Assembly (NCBI GenBank): GCA_031270755.1
Contig: JAISWV010000058.1
Location: 1 to 8,336 of the forward strand
Reading direction: 5' to 3'
From: Synergistaceae bacterium
GTDB lineage: Bacteria > Synergistota > Synergistia > Synergistales > Aminobacteriaceae
Length of the DNA: 8,336 nt
Shown: piece by piece, positions 1-5,210 of the stretch
How the letters are laid out: every line of letters begins with the position of its first letter
Position numbering within the stretch: the stretch's first letter is position 1
Notes under the pieces: generated by a model
What the model saw: only the letters and a program-made list of their open reading frames with translations
Database searches by the model: none
Told to the model about the DNA's origin: nothing
Translations under genes and position numbers: made by a program

Positions 1-259
1 TCCCCTCCACCAGGACTCTGTCTCCGTTATCCGGCCATTTCGGGACGAATCCGGCGTACTGCTTGAAAATAGCGCAAGCGACCCTGCTTTCTTCTCCCAA
101 AAGGGTAAAGTAGCAATGGCCGCTTGTATGTCGTTTGAACTCGGAAATTTCGCCGCTGACGACCACCGATTTCAGAGTGACGTCGGACGCGAAAAGTCCC
201 TGAATATGGAAAGTCAGCTCATCAACGGTCAGCTGAGATCTCGGAAGCCGCAGTTGCAT
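1..259 (-). CDS. xseA: Exodeoxyribonuclease VII large subunit, N-terminal part (partial)
   Basis: The large subunit of exodeoxyribonuclease VII, together with XseB, degrades single-stranded DNA to oligonucleotides in the cytoplasm. Only the first 86 codons are in the window; the gene runs off the left edge. What is visible is the N-terminal OB-fold DNA-binding domain: the opening LTVDELT (residues 10-16), then SGEISEFKRHTSGHCYFTL (residues 35-53), which is the family hallmark, and a closing DRVLVEG. The catalytic region is outside the window. I chose the ATG at 259 because it is in frame and has AGGA eight bases upstream; the ATG at 222 runs into a stop after two codons. The start lies inside nusB (38-base overlap in another frame), so the two are probably translated together. 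Identity is confident from the motif; the exact start is likely but not proven. Confidence 0.9.
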   Translation of the reverse strand, partial: MQLRLPRSQLTVDELTFHIQGLFASDVTLKSVVVSGEISEFKRHTSGHCYFTLLGEESRVACAIFKQYAGFVPKWPDNGDRVLVEG

Positions 260-731
260 TCTCGTCGTCCTTGCCCGGAATTTTTTTATCGACGCTGTCG
301 TCGCCTCGCGCCATTTTGCCCAGAACGCCATTGACAAACTTCCAGGAGTCCTCGGTACCGAAGGCTCGGGCCAGCTCCACGGCCTCGGCGATAACAACGG
401 CAATAGGGACCTTTTTTTCCAAAAATCCCTCGAAAATCGCCAAACGAAGCACTGCTCGATCCACGGCGACCATGTGCTCCGGGCTCCATCCCGTCACGAT
501 CATACGCATGGCGTTGTCGATCTCGAAGCGCTTCTCCCAGGTTCCTTTGACCAAAAAAGACAGGTATTCCTTGACTTCGGTCCCTTCTTCAAAAGCAAAA
601 CCGCCCTCGGATACGAAAGCGTCCACGCACTCCCCGGAGTTTTGGTCGGGCCGGATTGCGAGGGAATACAAAAGCTGTACGGCCAATTCTCTGGCGCGGT
701 GGCGGTTTTGTACGATCTGAGATTTTTTCAC
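222..731 (-). CDS. nusB: Transcription antitermination factor NusB
   Basis: NusB binds boxA RNA with NusE (S10) and helps RNA polymerase read through rRNA operons. The 169-residue product shows the all-helical NusB fold: RHRARELAVQLLY at residues 10-22, GWSPEHM and VDRAVLRLAIFE in the middle (81-101), and the C-terminal hallmark EAVELARAFGTEDSWKFVNG at 116-135. The start is a GTG at 731 with GGAGGT about ten bases upstream. The family usually ends soon after the VNGVLGK segment (about 140 residues). Here a charged tail of roughly 28 residues follows, rich in Asp, Lys and Ser; it overlaps the xseA start and carries its ribosome binding site. It lies 44 bases downstream of the membrane-protein gene and is probably co-transcribed with it. 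Identity is secure. Confidence 0.95.
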   Translation of the reverse strand: MKKSQIVQNRHRARELAVQLLYSLAIRPDQNSGECVDAFVSEGGFAFEEGTEVKEYLSFLVKGTWEKRFEIDNAMRMIVTGWSPEHMVAVDRAVLRLAIFEGFLEKKVPIAVVIAEAVELARAFGTEDSWKFVNGVLGKMARGDDSVDKKIPGKDDENATAASEISADR

Positions 732-775
732 CTGAGAAAGGACCTCCGAAAAAATTAATAACTAATAATATCGAC

Positions 776-1261
776 TTATCTTCGCGCTTCGGGCAAGAAA
801 AAACCCATCCTTCTTCCGATCAAAAAGGAAATGACGACTTTGGAGGCGAACCATGCGGCCGTTCCCCAAAAAAGCGTCCAGAAAAGCCCCTTCAGCCCGG
901 CCATGACGGCGAGGGCGATCATCGAAGCGACAAGCATCCACGTCCACGGGCTCTGATAAGCGGAGGAAAGCGCTTCGCACCACTCGGCTTCGGGGGCGCC
1001 TCTGTCCGCCCAGACGATCTGTACGCGAAACCCCAGAGGCGCGACTATTGAGGCGAGGCGCTCTTCTACTCTGAAGCTCTCCATCGCGGATTTGTCCGAA
1101 AACAAAACCAGGGTCACCGAGGCATTTTCTCCCTCGGCAAGCGATAAGCTGCGACACCTGGATTTTTCGGACAGAGCGCGATTTATGAACCCGGAAAGTC
1201 CATCGCAGGATACTCTGATACTGCCGTGAGGAGTTCGTTTCCACAAAAAATACACTTTCAT
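776..1261 (-). CDS. Two-helix membrane protein with possible Asp23/AmaP-like domain
   Basis: No function is assigned. The 161-residue product has a soluble N-terminal part (1-105) and a C-terminal membrane hairpin: helix 1 about 107-124 (WTWMLVASMIALAVMAGL) and helix 2 about 126-148, separated by a very short turn and followed by a basic end. The soluble part starts GSIRVS (13-18), has a central strand VTLVLF (49-54) and ends with GFRVQIVWAD (77-86). This resembles the strand pattern of Asp23/AmaP domains, but it is weak and seen by eye only. In AmaP the two helices come first; here they come last. The ATG at 1261 is preceded by TTAGGAG, with a short spacing of two bases. A TTG at 1282 is in frame but lacks a good ribosome binding site. 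Position between asp23 and nusB fits a membrane anchor for Asp23, by inference. Two cysteines (19, 36) lie in the soluble part and one (95) lies before helix 1. Confidence 0.75.
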   Translation of the reverse strand: MKVYFLWKRTPHGSIRVSCDGLSGFINRALSEKSRCRSLSLAEGENASVTLVLFSDKSAMESFRVEERLASIVAPLGFRVQIVWADRGAPEAEWCEALSSAYQSPWTWMLVASMIALAVMAGLKGLFWTLFWGTAAWFASKVVISFLIGRRMGFFLPEARR

Positions 1262-1302
1262 CACTCCTAAGAATACGCGCAAGAGGTATAGTGAATCAAG
1301 AT

Positions 1303-1334
1303 AAAAAACCTGAGCGACTGATGAAAAAACTCGG
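1303..1334 (-). terminator. Weak terminator/attenuator-like hairpin in leader
   Basis: Read on the minus strand, CCGAG (1334-1330) can pair with CTCAGG (1314-1309) with one bulged A, leaving a 15-base loop, and is followed by six T (1308-1303). A second T6 run sits in the loop. It lies between the candidate promoter at 1420-1448 and the start at 1261, so it would act as a leader attenuator, not an end-of-gene terminator. The stem is short and the loop long, so this is a weak candidate. Confidence 0.22.
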
Positions 1335-1419
1335 CGATTTGCACAGTTCGTACCTCGCTTGCTCTCTGCCGATCACGCGGCTCATTCTTCCCATTTTTCG
1401 CCGGTTCGCTGCTTACAAA

Positions 1420-1448
1420 ATTAGAGTAGCTCAGTTCAGCAGTGTCCA
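1420..1448 (-). promoter_or_regulatory. Candidate sigma-70-type promoter for membrane protein-nusB-xseA
   Basis: On the minus strand a TGGACA (1448-1443, five of six matches to the -35 consensus) is separated by exactly 17 bases from TCTAAT (1425-1420, five of six matches to the -10 consensus). It lies just downstream of the asp23 stop, in the largest gap of the window (1262-1480). The predicted start near 1413 gives a leader of about 150 bases before the ATG at 1261. This would give nusB and xseA a transcription start independent of efp and asp23. No experimental support is visible. Confidence 0.5.
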
Positions 1449-1480
1449 ACGCAACGGCTGCCGATGCTGAAATTACCGAG

Positions 1481-1996
1481 TCACTCTTCCGCAGGTTCCT
1501 CCGGTGCGGAAGCGCCGGTTTTTTCACAGCAGCACTCGCTCTTCGCGATTTTTTCATCTTTTTCGTCTTCTTTTGGGGGCTCGGCGAGAACCTGGGGTTC
1601 TTCCAAATAGATCCCCTGTACGTTGATGTTCACGGCCGAGACCGTATAGCCCGTGTAGCGTTCGAGGTTGGCCTTGATTTTCTCCTGAACGTCCCAAGCC
1701 AAATCCGGGATGCGCTGGCCGTATTTGACGAGGATATAGGCGTCCACCGTCATCGCGGGGATTTTACCCTCTTCCACGGACACACGAATGCCGTCGCCGG
1801 CCTTGCGCCCGATCCCAAACTTGGAGGCGATGCCCATGTTGGCGGGCTGTATATTGGGTATTCCCAAAATCGTTTTCTTCGCCAGCTCGACGATCACATC
1901 CTCGGATATATGGATGTTGCCCTCGAACTGTCCTCCCTTGGAGCGATCATTCGTTTCATGAACCGCGGTTTTCTCATCGACATGATTCTGATCCAC
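1481..1996 (-). CDS. Asp23/Gls24 family envelope stress response protein
   Basis: Asp23/Gls24 proteins are abundant membrane-associated proteins linked to envelope stress in Firmicutes; biochemical activity is not well defined. The 171-residue product has the Asp23 domain at about 27-130: GNIHISEDVIVELAKK (26-41), a central GIRVSVEEGKIPAMTVDAYI, the helix VQEKIKANLERYTGY (103-117) and the final strand VSAVNINVQGIYLEE. A polar N-terminal extension (1-25) precedes it. An acidic, low-complexity tail (about 131-171, rich in Glu, Lys, Pro) follows and carries three consecutive cysteines (155-157). No membrane helix is present, so membrane attachment would need a partner; the two-helix protein encoded downstream is the obvious candidate. 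The start is GTG at 1996 with AGGAGG eight bases upstream. The nearby ATG is out of frame. It follows the CD1247-type gene by 35 bases. Confidence 0.92.
   Translation of the reverse strand: MDQNHVDEKTAVHETNDRSKGGQFEGNIHISEDVIVELAKKTILGIPNIQPANMGIASKFGIGRKAGDGIRVSVEEGKIPAMTVDAYILVKYGQRIPDLAWDVQEKIKANLERYTGYTVSAVNINVQGIYLEEPQVLAEPPKEDEKDEKIAKSECCCEKTGASAPEEPAEE
1501..1524 (+). terminator. Plus-strand intrinsic terminator-like structure inside asp23 3' end
   Basis: On the plus strand CCGGTGC (1501-1507) pairs with GCGCCGG (1512-1518), including one T-G wobble, across a GGAA tetraloop, and six T follow at once (1519-1524). That is a textbook intrinsic terminator shape, oriented against all genes of the window. 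It overlaps a perfect 8-base inverted repeat, CTTCCGCA (1486-1493) and TGCGGAAG (1505-1512). It lies in codons for the Lys/Thr/Gly/Ala/Pro/Glu tail of Asp23, so it may be a by-product of coding bias. If active it would stop antisense transcription entering asp23. Confidence 0.35.
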
Positions 1997-2031
1997 TTTC
2001 TTCCCCTCCTAGAGCCCGTGGCTCTTTAAAA

Positions 2032-2442
2032 TCACAGAGAACGGCTGAATTCCTCTCCACAACTGGGACAGACGAGTTTTTCGTCCTCTTTTCCTTCTTC
2101 GTACTTGTAATAAAAAGAATACGCACAGGACGGACAGGTCATGGAGATGTAGCTTTCGGTGAGCTCCTCCAGATCTTCGTCCTCGTCGTAGTCTTCTTCG
2201 GAATTCGCTGCCCCGATGGATTCTTCCAACTCGTAAATGGCGTCGTGAAGGTCATCCACCTCCTCGGCGAGGTCGTCATAATCCTCGCGCCGCAGCTCGA
2301 TCAGTTTCGCGCATTCTTCCACCTCCCGCGCCAAAGCGTCAAGAGCCTCCACGATGGCGGAATAGATCTTGGTCTCCTTCTCCTCCCGAGGCATAAAATC
2401 AAGAAGGCCCTTCAGGTACGCTATCCGTTCTTTGGAGTTCAA
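2032..2442 (-). CDS. CD1247-type N-terminal domain / zinc-ribbon protein of unknown function
   Basis: The family is conserved next to efp and asp23-type genes in some Firmicutes and Synergistota, as I recall it, but no activity is known. The 136-residue product has three parts. Residues 1-34 hold the family-type start, NSKERIAYLKGLLDFMP. Residues about 35-78 form a strongly charged helical segment, likely a coiled coil. An acidic linker (82-95, almost only Asp and Glu) leads to a C-terminal zinc ribbon with CPSC at 103-106 and CPSC at 125-128, four cysteines well placed to bind one zinc ion. No membrane segment is present. The start is TTG at 2442, chosen because AGGAGGTGG lies just upstream and the family sequence begins there. 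Zinc-ribbon plus acidic coiled coil could suit nucleic-acid or protein binding, but this is only inference. Confidence 0.85.
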   Translation of the reverse strand: MNSKERIAYLKGLLDFMPREEKETKIYSAIVEALDALAREVEECAKLIELRREDYDDLAEEVDDLHDAIYELEESIGAANSEEDYDEDEDLEELTESYISMTCPSCAYSFYYKYEEGKEDEKLVCPSCGEEFSRSL

Positions 2443-2530
2443 ATCCCCACCTCCTACCTCTCTACCTAACTTATCAGAGGATCGCCGTTTGGATTTGCGT
2501 CCCTCCCGCCGACTTCCTGCCTATTACCCT

Positions 2531-2564
2531 CATCGCTGCCTGACTCGATGTGAGGAGAGCGATG
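2531..2564 (-). repeat. Perfect 7-base inverted repeat between efp and the CD1247-type gene
   Basis: CATCGCT (2531-2537) and AGCGATG (2558-2564) form a perfect inverted repeat with a 20-base loop in the 134-base gap downstream of efp. A second, competing pairing joins CTCATCG (2529-2535) with CGATGTGAG (2546-2554) with a two-base bulge. There is no T-run after it on either strand, so it is not an intrinsic terminator. It could be an mRNA structure or chance. The rest of this gap shows only the strong ribosome binding site of the next gene. Confidence 0.35.
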
Positions 2565-2576
2565 CGAAAACAACAC

Positions 2577-3152
2577 CTACTTGTTTTTTGCCCGTTCCAA
2601 GTACAACCCCGTTCTCGTGTCGACCACAACGTGCTCGCCGGGCTCGACAAACACGGGGACCGTCACCGTTATCCCCGTTTCCAGCACGGCCGGCTTGCCG
2701 CCCCCCGAAACGGTGTCTCCCTTGAAGCTGGGAGGCGTGTCCGTCACCTTCAAAACGACGCTCTTGGGAAGCTCGATCCCCATGATCTTCCCCTCGAAGA
2801 CCTCGATCTTGATCTCCATTTCGTCCACCAGGTACTTGGTCGCGTCACCCAGGGCCTCCGGAGTGACCGTCAGCTGGTCGTACGTGGCAAGGTCCATGAA
2901 AACGTAGTCGTTCCCGTCTTTGTAGCTGAACTGTGCCGGTTTTTCGTCGTAGATGACGCGCTCGAATTTTTCGCCGGGCTTGAAGGAATTCTCCACCGCC
3001 GACCCCGTCTCCACGTTGCGCAGTTTCGTGCGCACCACCGCTCCGCCGCGTCCCATCTTGTGATGATCGAACTCCACGATCTCCCAAATGGCCTCTTGCC
3101 ATCTGAACTTCAATCCCACATAAAAATCGGTGGTGTCCACCACTTGCGCCAT
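2577..3152 (-). CDS. efp: Translation elongation factor P
   Basis: EF-P binds between the P and E sites of the ribosome and relieves stalling at consecutive prolines. The 191-residue product has the usual length and three beta-barrel domains: a KOW-like N-terminal domain (about 1-65), a middle OB domain with DYVFMDLATYDQ near residues 84-95, and a C-terminal OB domain with GDTVSGGGKPAVLETG and VPVFVEPGEHVVVDTRTG. The loop that reaches the peptidyl-transferase centre reads HHKMGRGGAVVRTKLRN; the tip residue is Arg35, where E. coli has the beta-lysylated Lys34. Thermus EF-P has a similar GRGGA loop. The ATG at 3152 has GGAGGAG upstream; the frame stays open further up, but that part reads as leader. 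It likely heads an operon with the CD1247-type and asp23 genes. Confidence 0.97.
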   Translation of the reverse strand: MAQVVDTTDFYVGLKFRWQEAIWEIVEFDHHKMGRGGAVVRTKLRNVETGSAVENSFKPGEKFERVIYDEKPAQFSYKDGNDYVFMDLATYDQLTVTPEALGDATKYLVDEMEIKIEVFEGKIMGIELPKSVVLKVTDTPPSFKGDTVSGGGKPAVLETGITVTVPVFVEPGEHVVVDTRTGLYLERAKNK

Positions 3153-3168
3153 TCGACAACTCCTCCAT

Positions 3169-3190
3169 TTTGACCCGCCTTTGACCCGCC
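3169..3190 (-). repeat. Tandem 11-base direct repeat in efp leader
   Basis: Two perfect, adjacent copies of TTTGACCCGCC (plus-strand reading) occupy 3169-3179 and 3180-3190, between the candidate efp promoter and its ribosome binding site. A unit of 11 bases puts both copies on about the same face of the DNA helix. In the mRNA each copy reads GGCGGGTCAAA and either GGCGGG could pair with the CCCGCC at 3225-3220 upstream in the leader, giving two exclusive folds. An inner hairpin, TCGGC (3200-3204) with GCCGA (3210-3214) and a five-base loop, lies between them. Confidence 0.6.
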
Positions 3191-3237
3191 GTTCGTTCGT
3201 CGGCTTTTTGCCGAAAAAGGGCGGGAAGTCAGGTTGT

Positions 3238-3263
3238 ATTATACCTTGCCTCCAGCCCTTCAA
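3238..3263 (-). promoter_or_regulatory. Candidate promoter of efp
   Basis: A perfect TATAAT is present on the minus strand at 3243-3238. The best nearby -35-like hexamer, TTGAAG (3263-3258), is only 14 bases away; at the usual 17 bases the hexamer is poor (GGTTTG). A start near 3231 would give a leader of about 80 bases that includes the tandem repeat. The -10 is convincing, the -35 is not, so the promoter may depend on an activator or be weak. Confidence 0.45.
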
Positions 3264-3266
3264 ACC

Positions 3267-3294
3267 AAAAACGCGATACAAAACGTCGATGCGT
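3267..3294 (-). terminator. Weak intrinsic terminator candidate after the secretin gene
   Basis: Sixteen bases past the secretin stop, on the minus strand, ACGC (3294-3291) pairs with GCGT (3274-3271), with further CGA/TCG pairing after a three-base bulge, and four to five T follow. The stem is short. Its position just before the efp promoter makes a boundary between the two transcription units sensible, but the structure alone would be called marginal. Confidence 0.28.
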
Positions 3295-3309
3295 GAGGTA
3301 ATTTATTAT

Positions 3310-5187
3310 TTACTGCCTGATCATGACCCTTTCCTGCTCGATAGCCACGTCCGGCGTATTCAATACGTAGGGGATCACGATGATGACCACCTGAGTTTTC
3401 TGATGATCGTGGTAACGATAGTTGAAGATCTCTCCCAAAAGAGGAATCGACCCCAGAACCGGAACGCGCACGTTCCGCCGCGTGTCGTTTTCCCTGAAGA
3501 GGCCTCCGATGACGAAGGGCTCCCCGTCTCGCACCCGCACGTTGGTGGTGACGGAGCGTGTGGACGTCCTGGGCATCTGCTCGCCGGTACTTCCCGTTAC
3601 AAATTCCATGACTTCGCCCGTCTCGATGTTCACCTGGATCGAAACGACTCCGTCACGGCCCAGCCTCGGGGTCAGCCTAAACTGCGGCCCCACGGTCTCC
3701 GTGGACCAGGTGGGGTTGCCTCCGTCGTCCCTTCCCGAAATGTAGGGGTAATCTTCCGTCAAGCTGATATTGGCCTCTTGACCGTCAATGGTGATGACCG
3801 AGGGGTTGGCCAGAGTCTTGCCCCGTCCTTTGGTCTCCAGGGCGCGGAAGCTCCCGTCGAACTCCCGCCACACGCCCTGCATGGGGGTCAGCATGTCCGT
3901 CACGTTGGAGGTGATCGCTCCCGTGGGCTCCGTGTAGTTTCTCCCCCGGCGGTTGTCGTCGATTATTCCGCCCGAGGCGCCTCCCGTACCCGTGTAACTG
4001 AACCACCAGTGGTCGTACACGGCGTTCAGGGCGGCCTCCACGTCCTTGGTCGCTCCGTCTGTGAACTCCAAGATGCGGGCGTGGAGCATGATCTGTTTGC
4101 CCGGGTTGTCCAGGTTTTGAATGACAATGGCGACTTCTTCCAGTTTCAAGGGGTTTGACGTGACGTATAGAGTCCTCAAACGAGGATCCGCCACCACTCT
4201 ATCGACGCCCGTCAACTGGGTCACGAGTGTCTGCACTGCAGCTACATCGGCATAGGCGATACGGTAAACCCGCGTTTCTTCCTTGCCCGAAACCTTGGAC
4301 AGGCCGTCGGCGGTTCCGATGACGATGGTGTCTTTCCCTATGGATTCGTAGGTGATGTCGTACGTCTTCATCAAATAAGAGAACACCTCGCTGAGAGGCG
4401 TATTTTTCAAGGTCATCGTCACCAGAACAGGCGGAACGGAGTCGTGGATGATGACGTTCTTCTTCAAATGCACCCCCAGCATTCTGAACACGTCCCGCAG
4501 TTCCGTGTCCCGAAGGTCCAAGTTGATGGGGGTTGTGACGGCGAACGGTCCCGTAGGCACCTTCAAAGTCTGAGGCTGTTGGGTCGCCACGGGCTCCTCG
4601 ATCATCTTTTGATGCTGGGGCACCGTCGTCAGGCGCAGCGTGTAGGAGTCGGAGGGCGGAGTCCCCCGGACCGAGCGTATTTGCAGGGGAAGTTCGGTGG
4701 TGATGGTGATGACGAAATCCCCGTCCACCTGCTCGGCAAGGACGCCTCGGATCATCGCGGAGGTGTCGCTGCGATTTTCCCTCCTCGCGCGCTCTCCATA
4801 GACCTCCCGGAACACGATCATCGTCTTGTTGTCGAAATGGGAGACCTCCGGCGCGGGCAAACCCCTTCCCGAGACGCCCATCACCAGGTCCGTGTCGCCG
4901 ATCTGATAAAACTCGAAGGACGAAAACACCGGAAGATAGTTGTTCAGGTTCCTTCCTCCGGGCCTTCTGAAATCTCTCGGCGGCTCTCTGTAGTACTCCG
5001 GGGCTCCCTTGTACTCGTCATACGCGTCTCCGTATTCAGGAGCTCCTCTGTACTTGTCTTCCCTGTAATAAGCGTCACCTCTATAACCGTCGTAGCCGTT
5101 CCTCCTGTAGGCGGCTTCGGCGCAATCGAGCGTCAGCAGCAAAAACAAGAACGATAAAAAGATTTTTTTGAAAGCCTGTGTTTTCAT
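3310..5187 (-). CDS. pilQ: PilQ-type outer-membrane secretin
   Basis: Secretins form the ring-shaped outer-membrane channel through which a type IV pilus or type II secretion pseudopilus passes. The 625-residue product has a signal peptide (about 1-25, with hydrophobic IFLSFLFLLLTL and a cleavage site after AEA), a tyrosine-rich charged segment (26-80), an AMIN-like region (about 86-190), a secretin N0/STN domain (about 221-292, INLDLRDTELRDVFRMLGV), one N1-like repeat (about 307-361) and the C-terminal secretin domain (about 365-607). The latter has TLANPSVITIDGQEA and the hallmark VPVLGSIPLLGEIF (575-588). I chose the ATG at 5187; the in-frame ATG at 5202 directly abuts its only GGGAG. The gene lies 23 bases after the PilP-like gene and closes the pilMNOP order. 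A type II secretion role is possible, since motor genes are not visible. Confidence 0.93.
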   Translation of the reverse strand: MKTQAFKKIFLSFLFLLLTLDCAEAAYRRNGYDGYRGDAYYREDKYRGAPEYGDAYDEYKGAPEYYREPPRDFRRPGGRNLNNYLPVFSSFEFYQIGDTDLVMGVSGRGLPAPEVSHFDNKTMIVFREVYGERARRENRSDTSAMIRGVLAEQVDGDFVITITTELPLQIRSVRGTPPSDSYTLRLTTVPQHQKMIEEPVATQQPQTLKVPTGPFAVTTPINLDLRDTELRDVFRMLGVHLKKNVIIHDSVPPVLVTMTLKNTPLSEVFSYLMKTYDITYESIGKDTIVIGTADGLSKVSGKEETRVYRIAYADVAAVQTLVTQLTGVDRVVADPRLRTLYVTSNPLKLEEVAIVIQNLDNPGKQIMLHARILEFTDGATKDVEAALNAVYDHWWFSYTGTGGASGGIIDDNRRGRNYTEPTGAITSNVTDMLTPMQGVWREFDGSFRALETKGRGKTLANPSVITIDGQEANISLTEDYPYISGRDDGGNPTWSTETVGPQFRLTPRLGRDGVVSIQVNIETGEVMEFVTGSTGEQMPRTSTRSVTTNVRVRDGEPFVIGGLFRENDTRRNVRVPVLGSIPLLGEIFNYRYHDHQKTQVVIIVIPYVLNTPDVAIEQERVMIRQ

Positions 5188-5210
5188 TTTATCTATCCCC
5201 ATCTCCCGAG

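Noticed and set aside
220..222. ATG overlapping the nusB stop (TGATG) as the xseA start
   Set aside because: It meets a stop after two codons; the XseA-like frame is a different one and opens at 259.
1267..1557. A 96-codon minus-strand frame covering the gap between asp23 and the membrane-protein gene
   Set aside because: Its first third overlaps asp23 in another frame, the composition is shadow-like, no ribosome binding site fits, and the promoter-like sequence lies inside it.
3200..3214. TCGGC-TTTTT-GCCGA hairpin considered as a terminator
   Set aside because: On the minus strand no T-run follows the stem; it reads CGAACG. On the plus strand A, not T, follows. Treated as part of the efp leader structure only.
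3153..3281. Extended EF-P start giving a 234-residue protein
   Set aside because: The extra 43 residues do not match EF-P, and the ATG at 3152 has a good ribosome binding site and the usual family start.
3130..4158. Plus-strand frame of 342 codons opposite the secretin and efp
   Set aside because: Same shadow pattern (His/Arg/Val-rich), no ribosome binding site, and the opposite strand encodes confident secretin and EF-P domains.
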